The position numbers and the translations under genes were made by a program. Under the pieces are notes generated by a model that was not told the DNA's origin, did no database searches, and saw only the letters and a program-made list of their open reading frames with translations. Shown here in pieces: positions 8,451 to 14,160 of a DNA stretch of 64,000 nucleotides (position 1 is the first letter of the stretch; every line of letters begins with the position of its first letter). The DNA comes from JBKEDC01 sp047975205 (GTDB taxonomy: Bacteria > Bacteroidota > Bacteroidia > Bacteroidales > Prolixibacteraceae): assembly GCA_047975205.1 (NCBI GenBank), contig JBKEDC010000016.1:1-64000 (forward strand). Direction: 5' to 3'.

Positions 8451-9291
8451 CACCACCTCCGTTTTTACTGTCCAAGATATTAACGGAGCTATCTTGCAAT
8501 AAAATTTGCATTTGTCCGATAGCTATTTGATTGAGTTTTTGTAGGCGTTTGCTTTGAGGGATTTCTTCTTCAATAAAAACAGCATTCAAATTTTCAAGAT
8601 TAGCAAGACAAACTAATTGCGATACATTGGCATAGTCTCGTATGTTTCCTTTTTTATCAGGGTTTTCATCTCGCCATTGTTTTGCAGTTTTCCCAAGCAA
8701 AGCCATATTTAGCACGTCCGCTTCATTGGCATAAACAAAGTTCACCTGCTTTGGACTAAGGTTTTCGGGAATTAGGTTTTCTTTAATAGCATCAGTGTGT
8801 ATGCGGTAGTTTATTTTGGTGAGTTGTCTTTTTACGCTCCACTCCAACTCTTTAGATTCAGCTTCTTTTAGTCGTTGAAACTCTTTTATCAGAAAGAGTT
8901 TAAATATAGGGCTGATTGCAGAACAGAATTCAAGAGCAATATCTTTGTGAGCATAAGTGCCACCATATTTCCCTTTTTTTACAATAATACCAATAGCGTT
9001 GGTTTGTTCTACCCACTTCCCCGGACTTAACACGAAGCTAGTTAAGCCGGCTTGCATTTTAAAGTGGTCGAATTCGACCACTTTAAAATTTGGGTTGTTC
9101 AATTGTTCCCAAGTTCCTATAAATTCTATTGTTCCTCGATTACGAATCCAGTTCTTTATGATGTCTGCTGCTCTGGAGTCATTTTCTTTAGTCTTTGCAA
9201 TGTCTGTAATACTTATAAAATCCTCTTGTTGAGATTTAATAAAAGTTACTTCAAACCCATTGACTGCTATTTTATTTGCTTTCTTACTCAT
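8443..9291 (-). CDS. KilA-N domain DNA-binding protein in the hsd operon
   Basis: 282 aa. The N-terminal KilA-N domain (about 10-115) is recognised by DFISITDIAKTKENDSRAAD, TIEFIGTWEQLNNPNF, and KYGGTYAHKDIALEFCSAI followed by FKLFLIKEFQRLKE. The C-terminal part (about 150-280) is helical and charged. KilA-N proteins are DNA-binding and common in phage and in genes accompanying type I restriction systems; their exact role there is not established. A perfect 34-bp palindrome (9056-9089) lies inside the gene, encoding NFKVVEFDHFKM. It overlaps hsdS by a few bases and follows the DinD-like gene after 24 bp, consistent with one transcript. Confidence 0.88.
   Translation of the reverse strand: MSKKANKIAVNGFEVTFIKSQQEDFISITDIAKTKENDSRAADIIKNWIRNRGTIEFIGTWEQLNNPNFKVVEFDHFKMQAGLTSFVLSPGKWVEQTNAIGIIVKKGKYGGTYAHKDIALEFCSAISPIFKLFLIKEFQRLKEAESKELEWSVKRQLTKINYRIHTDAIKENLIPENLSPKQVNFVYANEADVLNMALLGKTAKQWRDENPDKKGNIRDYANVSQLVCLANLENLNAVFIEEEIPQSKRLQKLNQIAIGQMQILLQDSSVNILDSKNGGGDE
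9056..9089. repeat. Perfect 34-bp palindrome inside the KilA-N coding sequence
   Basis: Each of 17 bases on either side of the centre (between 9072 and 9073, central gaattc) pairs without mismatch or loop. It covers codons 68-79. The dyad axis falls exactly between codons Glu73 and Phe74, so the opposite strand in the same codon register encodes the same peptide core FKVVEFDHFK. Confidence 0.95.
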
Positions 9292-9315
9292 TTTATTTTT
9301 TTGACACCATATGTT

Positions 9316-10212
9316 CTATTCTTTAGAGTCTTTACTTTCGTTACCCAAAGCATTTTTCGGCAATTTCTTAGTTGTTTTCTCTATTTTCTTTTCTTCACTA
9401 GCGGCTTTTCGCTCCAATTTTTTAATGTCTTCTGCCGGAGGTAGCTCTTCAGGTCTTATATCACGTTTACCTAGCATTTCACGTACACTTTCGTTATTTT
9501 GTATATGCTCTGCTGTAATGGGATTTTCTCCTATGAGGTCTTTGTTTTCGACATTGTAGTTGGTCATTTCTGTTGCTAGGTTCTTTGCAGCAATGGTCAA
9601 TGTCGGCAGGAAATCAGCTAATGGGCGATTTGCTTTCACTCCCAATCGTTCTTTCATATCTTTTGTAGTGTGTCCGCCAAACAAGGCTGTATCTCCTTTA
9701 GAACGTATTCTTCCAAAACCCTTATCGTCCACACCTCGCTCATATATGTTTTGCGATAGTTGCTTCTCTGCTGCTCTTAGTTTATCTCTAGTCTCCAGCC
9801 TAGAAATAGATTGCAAGCGTTCTTCTATGAGTTCTGCTTTACGAGTTTGGACAGCAAAATAACTTTGAGCAAAGGCTACTTCTTCCTTTTTAGGGTCGCC
9901 ATTTTGAGCAATCAAGTAACAAGCGTATCGGGTGAGCATAAAATCAATGACACTGCGCTTGCCTCCTTTTCCAATTTCGATCATTTTCGTGACCTCACGA
10001 AAATGATCATCAATGTTGATTTCCTGCACCTTACACGACTCAGCGGCTCTGTTTATTGCGACATTAAAATTTTCCCATCTGGCATAGCCCAAAATAATCT
10101 GCAAATCACGAGCAAACCACACTTCTACTTGTTCTGAATTATTGTCATCAACAATGTATTCAGCCACCTCGTCTAACGAGGCTTTGTATTGTATTATCTG
10201 TTTTTTATCCAT
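9316..10212 (-). CDS. DinD-like (BRO-N type) DNA-damage-inducible protein homologue
   Basis: 298 aa. The family signature is clear: VWFARDLQIILGYARWENF near residues 31-49, then the segment around residue 69, FMLTRYACYLIAQNGDP and FAQSYFAVQTRK. E. coli DinD is SOS regulated and DinD-family proteins have been linked to RecA antagonism; whether this homologue does that is unknown. The C-terminus is a Lys/Glu-rich tail (LERKAASEEKKIEKTTKKL) with coiled-coil character. The start overlaps the hsdM stop by 8 nt, so it is translationally coupled to hsdM. A 30-bp inverted repeat (9979-10008) encodes residues 69-78 exactly. Confidence 0.85.
   Translation of the reverse strand: MDKKQIIQYKASLDEVAEYIVDDNNSEQVEVWFARDLQIILGYARWENFNVAINRAAESCKVQEINIDDHFREVTKMIEIGKGGKRSVIDFMLTRYACYLIAQNGDPKKEEVAFAQSYFAVQTRKAELIEERLQSISRLETRDKLRAAEKQLSQNIYERGVDDKGFGRIRSKGDTALFGGHTTKDMKERLGVKANRPLADFLPTLTIAAKNLATEMTNYNVENKDLIGENPITAEHIQNNESVREMLGKRDIRPEELPPAEDIKKLERKAASEEKKIEKTTKKLPKNALGNESKDSKE
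9979..10008. repeat. 30-bp inverted repeat inside the DinD-like coding sequence
   Basis: Fourteen-base arms (gatcattttcgtga and its complement) are separated by two bases. The element spans exactly codons 69-78 (DHFREVTKMI) and its axis lies between codons 73 and 74. Read on the opposite strand in the matching register it gives DHFRDLTKMI, nearly the same peptide. Confidence 0.93.
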
Positions 10213-11863
10213 TAGGCATCTCTATCTTACTCAGATTCTCCGCTATTCTCTTGTTCAACTCCGTTTCCTCTGCCAATTGAGCCTCAAACTCGGCTTTCAA
10301 ACTTGTAAAGCGTTCCTTGAAGTCGAAATCATCTTCTTCCTCTGCCAAGCCTACATATCGTCCGGGAGTGAGTACGTAATCCAATTCGGCTACTCGTTCT
10401 TTGGTGACAGATGCACAGAAACCTTTTATGTCTTGGTAGCCACCCCGTCCTTCGGACACCCCTCCGGCGGAGGGGAATTGAGCTGCATCATCGGGCTTAG
10501 TCTGTCCTTCCGTGAGTGGGGAATTGCACCAATTGTGATAAGTATCGGCAATAGTCCTCATATCTTCTTTAGACAACTCACGAGTTCTGCGATTTATCAG
10601 ATGCCCTAAGTTGCGAGCATCTATAAAGAGAATTTCACCTTTACGGTCTCGATAATTCCCCTCCTTTGGAGGGGTGCCCTTTAGGGCGGGGTGGTGCTTT
10701 CCGGTTTTATCTCGACTCAAGAACCACAGCGATGCGGGGATTTGAGTATTTAGAAACAACTTTGCGGGTAGGTTCACGATGCAATCCACCAAATCAGCTT
10801 CTATTAGTTCTTTGCGGATGTCGCCCTCACCTCCGGTTTTTGAGGTCAACGCACCTTTTGCCAATACAAAACCTGCTCTACCCGTAGGCGCAAGATGATA
10901 TAAGAAATGCTGAATCCAAGCATAGTTGGCATTTCCTGATGGTGGAGTGCCGTATTTCCAACGTCCGTCGGTTCGCAATAAGTCACCACTCCAATCGCTA
11001 ATATTGAACGGAGGGTTAGCGATGATATAATCAGCTTTAAGGTCTTTGTGGGCATCATTCAAGAACGAGCCTTCATTGTTCCACTTCACCTGCGAACTCT
11101 CAATGCCACGAATAGCAAGGTTCATCTTAGCCAATCGCCAAGTGGTCTGATTGCTTTCTTGTCCGTAAATAGAAATATCATTAACCAGCCCCCGATGCTC
11201 GGTTACAAAGGCTTCCGACTGCACAAACATACCTCCCGAACCACAGCAAGGGTCGAACACTCTACCTTTGTACGGCTCCAGCATCTCTACCAAAAGCTCT
11301 ACAACGCTTCGTGGAGTGTAGAACTGTCCGCCTTTCTTTCCTTCGGCAAGGGCAAACTCTCCGAGAAAATACTCAAATACATGTCCAAGCACATCGGCAC
11401 TTCGTGATTTAGCATCGCCCAAAGCGATATTGCCAATCATATCGATAAGTTCGCCAAGACTTGTAGGGTCGAGATTTTGTCGTGCATATACTTTTGGCAA
11501 AACACCTTTCAGTTGAGAATTTTCTCTTTCGATGGCATCCATTGCATCATCAACAGTCTTTCCGATGGTCGGTTGTTTGGCATGGCTCATCAGAAATCCC
11601 CACCTTGCCGATGGAGGAACAAAAAACACATTCTCGGCGTTGTATTCGTCTTTATCTTCGGGGTCTGCTCCGGCATATTCACCTTCTCCGGCTTTGAGTT
11701 TTGCAAATAGTTCCTCAAACGCATCAGAGATATACTTCAAGAAAATAAGCCCTAACACGATATGCTTATATTCCGCAGCATCAATATTCTTTCGTAGTTT
11801 ATCTGCTGATTTCCACAGTTGTTTCTCCAACGGTTCTTCTTTGGTTTCTTTCTTTTTTGCCAT
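10205..11863 (-). CDS. hsdM: Type I restriction-modification methyltransferase subunit (HsdM)
   Basis: 552-aa N6-adenine methyltransferase, first gene of the block. The N-terminal HsdM_N helical domain (about 10-150) precedes the catalytic domain: motif I VFDPCCGSGGMFVQ binds SAM and motif IV ADYIIANPPFN is the catalytic NPPF. The tail ELDYVLTPGRYVGL followed by a coiled-coil end is typical. It carries two extra segments relative to the usual family pattern: HHPALKGTPPKEGN (about 391-405) and FPSAGGVSEGRGG (about 462-474). Both are encoded by GC-rich double-hairpin DNA, and both lie after motif IV in places that look like surface loops. The frame is kept, so activity may be retained. A promoter upstream was not recognised. 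Confidence 0.96.
   Translation of the reverse strand: MAKKKETKEEPLEKQLWKSADKLRKNIDAAEYKHIVLGLIFLKYISDAFEELFAKLKAGEGEYAGADPEDKDEYNAENVFFVPPSARWGFLMSHAKQPTIGKTVDDAMDAIERENSQLKGVLPKVYARQNLDPTSLGELIDMIGNIALGDAKSRSADVLGHVFEYFLGEFALAEGKKGGQFYTPRSVVELLVEMLEPYKGRVFDPCCGSGGMFVQSEAFVTEHRGLVNDISIYGQESNQTTWRLAKMNLAIRGIESSQVKWNNEGSFLNDAHKDLKADYIIANPPFNISDWSGDLLRTDGRWKYGTPPSGNANYAWIQHFLYHLAPTGRAGFVLAKGALTSKTGGEGDIRKELIEADLVDCIVNLPAKLFLNTQIPASLWFLSRDKTGKHHPALKGTPPKEGNYRDRKGEILFIDARNLGHLINRRTRELSKEDMRTIADTYHNWCNSPLTEGQTKPDDAAQFPSAGGVSEGRGGYQDIKGFCASVTKERVAELDYVLTPGRYVGLAEEEDDFDFKERFTSLKAEFEAQLAEETELNKRIAENLSKIEMPNG
10447..10475 (-). repeat. Double-hairpin element inserted in frame in hsdM (copy near the 3' end)
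   Basis: Hairpins gtcc-ttc-ggac (10,447-10,457) and cccctcc-ggc-ggagggg (10,459-10,475). The coding strand reads about PSAGGVSEG within an insertion between HNW and YQDIKGFC, motifs that normally lie closer together. Confidence 0.75.
10658..10687 (-). repeat. Double-hairpin element inserted in frame in hsdM (central copy)
   Basis: Hairpins cccctcc-ttt-ggagggg (10,658-10,674) and gccct-tt-agggc (10,676-10,687). The coding strand is exactly ALKGTPPKEG, placed between SRDKTGK and NYRDRKGEILFID. The cccctcc/ggagggg stem is shared with the copy at 10,459-10,475. Confidence 0.78.
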
Positions 11864-12036
11864 AAATTGAAAATATCTTCTTCGAGTATGTCACTCACCG
11901 CTATTAGCAAGCAATCATACGGCTTGTTAAATTTTCTTACGAAAATAGTGACAATTAGGCTAGAAACCTACAGCCGAAGCTAGTTATTTGATTGCTGCAT
12001 ACCCCAAGTTGCAAAATCAGCAATTTTTCCTTTCAC

Positions 12037-12056
12037 CTATCGCAAATTTTGCGACA
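12037..12056 (+). repeat. Right copy of 20-bp repeat bracketing the restriction locus
   Basis: Identical to 699-718 over 20 bases. It lies 174 bp upstream of the hsdM start and is the first member of the palindrome cluster in this spacer. Confidence 0.8.
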
Positions 12057-12229
12057 ACTCCAATTACCGAGCATTTTTCGGTTGTTGCATTTTTGCAACA
12101 ACTCTCAATTCCAAGTGGCTGTTGCAAAATCTGCAACAACCACTCCTTCGCCTGCAAGTTACAAATCCTACTTCACAAAGAAAAACAACCCTCCAAACAT
12201 CCTTTGGTAAGTTACCGGTAACTTACCAA
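12040..12229. repeat. Palindrome cluster upstream of hsdM
   Basis: Dyads seen: 12,040-12,054 (tcgcaaa/tttgcga), 12,081-12,102 (gttgttgca/tgcaacaac, 4-nt centre), 12,120-12,138 (tgttgca/tgcaaca, 5-nt centre) and 12,204-12,229, a perfect 26-bp palindrome with half-site ttggtaagttacc. The spacer 11,864-12,794 has no credible gene. The style matches the cluster downstream of hsdR. These could be operators for the DNA-binding accessory proteins or small repetitive elements. Confidence 0.85.
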
Positions 12230-12539
12230 GTAATTTAACTTTTTAAAGGGTAAAACTTTCAGGTGTGTTTATAGGGGCTCGCACCTTGCGCTACCTATAA
12301 CAGAAAGTAAATCAAAGATTTGCACAATTAGAGAAATCGTGCTTTTTTTGCACTAAAGAAAGAACATTGTCCTGACAAGCCAATGACAGCCAAATGGCTG
12401 GCAGATTATAGTTGATTATTCGGGGCTAATTCGTGACCTATACTCACGATTCCGTAGCAAAGCATTAGAGATGATGAGTTTATGAGAGATTTTCTCGGAA
12501 CCCATCCCTCCGCGAAGCTGAAAATAGCAGTTATAATTT

Positions 12540-12583
12540 ACACCCATTTCTACACCCCAAAAAGTGTCGGAGTGGGTGTTTTT
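12540..12583 (+). terminator. Terminator-like hairpin in the spacer before the DUF2851 gene
   Basis: Outer stem acaccca/tgggtgt (12,540-12,546 and 12,573-12,579), inner stem acac/gtgt, then a T-run. It points rightwards although no gene is visible upstream on this strand, so an unannotated small transcript from about 12,240-12,540 is possible but unproven. The rest of 12,230-12,794 shows only a small palindrome at 12,387-12,400 (cagcca/tggctg). Confidence 0.45.
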
Positions 12584-12794
12584 AATTTATGCTTAACGTT
12601 GAGGTTATAATGTGGAAGCTTAACAATAAATCAAAATTAAGAGGAGCGTAATATTTTCGCATACTTATTTAGAGATGAGTGTGTCATCGAGGAAAAATCG
12701 TTCTGACTTTTTTCAAACGAACATAGTGCTACTTTATATTCTTTAATTATCTTGCATTTTTATTATATTAACACTTGTGCTGGATGATATGCCT

Positions 12795-14072
12795 ATGAAA
12801 GAAGAATTTTTACATTTCTTATGGAAACATAAATTGTATGATCAAAATAGAATGCTGACCCAATCGGGGAAGATATTGCATGTTATATCGCCGGGTTTTC
12901 AAAACTCAGATTCCGGACCTGATTTTTCTAATGCACGCATCATGATTGGAGATACGGTTTGGGTTGGAAATGTGGAAATCCATCAACGAGCCAGCCATTG
13001 GAAGTATCATGGGCATCATCAAGATGAAGCTTATGATTCTGTTATTTTACATGTGGTGACTGAGCCTGACTTGCAAGTGAAAACTACGGGAGGAGTAATT
13101 ATAGAAACTTTCTGTATGGAGTTTTCGCCAATTCTGTCTAATAATTATCAGAATCTGTTGGCAAACGATCAAACTATTCGTTGTAAATTGAAAATACGGG
13201 ATTACCCGCGTATTCATATCAATTTTTGGTTGAATAATCTGATAATTCAGCGTTTGGAGCAGAAGACAGCACTTATCCGGATTGAGTTGGAAAGAAGTGT
13301 AAACAATTGGAATGAAGTTTTCTATCGTTTTCTGGCTAAGAGTTTTGGGTTTAAAACTAATGAGTTGCCTTTCGAACTTCTGACGAAGACGTTGCCCCTT
13401 AAAATTCTTTTAAAGTACCGAGAAAATATTTTTCAATTGGAGGCTCTTTTATTTGGAACTGCAGGTTTATTGAGTAATGTGTCGAATCCTGATGAATATG
13501 TGAAACGACTGCACAAAGAATATAGTTTTTTACAACAGAAATATCGATTAAAACAACTCCACCCTTCAATTTGGAAGTTTGCTCGTATGCGCCCATTGAG
13601 TTTCCCCACTATCCGTTTGGCTCAATTCGCGATGCTCATCCATAAATCATATGCTTTGTTTTCTAAAATAATAGAAATTGACGACTTGGTTGAATTGCGT
13701 AAACTCTTGCTGACAGAAACATCAGTTTACTGGGAAACACACTACCAGTTCGAAAAAGCTTCAGCACGTCATGTGAAAAGCTTAGGACGTTCATCGATTA
13801 ATGGGCTACTCATCAATACGATTGTGCCTTTCTTGTTTGTGTACGGTGAAGCACAGGGAGATACAACGTTAAAAGAACGCGCATTGCGCTTTCTGGAGGA
13901 ACTACCTGCTGAACAGAATCATATTATTGGAGAGTGGTCTTTAGCAGGTATTGATGCCACTTCTGCTATGCAAACACAATCCTTATTACAGCTGCATAAG
14001 TCATATTGTTTACCCGGGCACTGCCTACAATGTGCCATTGGGGTAGGAGTGGTATCAAAAATTTCAGGTTAA
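12795..14072 (+). CDS. DUF2851 family protein
   Basis: 425 aa from ATG 12,795 (MKEEFLHFLWKHKLYD); in-frame starts at 12,777 (GTG) and 12,789 (ATG) are possible and no ribosome-binding site decides between them. It matches the Bacteroidetes DUF2851 family: ISPGFQNSDSGPDFSNARIMIG, VGNVEIHQRASHWKYHGH and DEAYDSVILHVV in the N-terminal third, and a C-terminal CLPGHCLQCAIG with closely spaced cysteines. Function is not known. The conserved D-x-D/E and His residues are nuclease-like in arrangement, but this is only an impression. It is monocistronic and converges on uvrA. This gene marks the start of conserved chromosomal sequence after the accessory block. Confidence 0.85.
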   Translation: MKEEFLHFLWKHKLYDQNRMLTQSGKILHVISPGFQNSDSGPDFSNARIMIGDTVWVGNVEIHQRASHWKYHGHHQDEAYDSVILHVVTEPDLQVKTTGGVIIETFCMEFSPILSNNYQNLLANDQTIRCKLKIRDYPRIHINFWLNNLIIQRLEQKTALIRIELERSVNNWNEVFYRFLAKSFGFKTNELPFELLTKTLPLKILLKYRENIFQLEALLFGTAGLLSNVSNPDEYVKRLHKEYSFLQQKYRLKQLHPSIWKFARMRPLSFPTIRLAQFAMLIHKSYALFSKIIEIDDLVELRKLLLTETSVYWETHYQFEKASARHVKSLGRSSINGLLINTIVPFLFVYGEAQGDTTLKERALRFLEELPAEQNHIIGEWSLAGIDATSAMQTQSLLQLHKSYCLPGHCLQCAIGVGVVSKISG

Positions 14073-14160
14073 AGTTTAGAGTGATATCACTTGTTCTTAG
14101 AAACGATTAAAATCATAGTTTGGAGAGAAAATAAGTTATTTCCGGCAAAATAAAATATGT

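Noticed and set aside
9052..9444. 130-codon plus-strand frame opposite the KilA-N and DinD-like genes
   Set aside because: The repeated peptide FKVVEFDHFK in it is a by-product of the palindrome; the rest is Phe/Cys-rich antisense sequence without motifs.
12240..12583. tmRNA or other known structured RNA
   Set aside because: No tRNA-like acceptor, T-arm or tag-coding frame could be found; only a terminal hairpin is clear.
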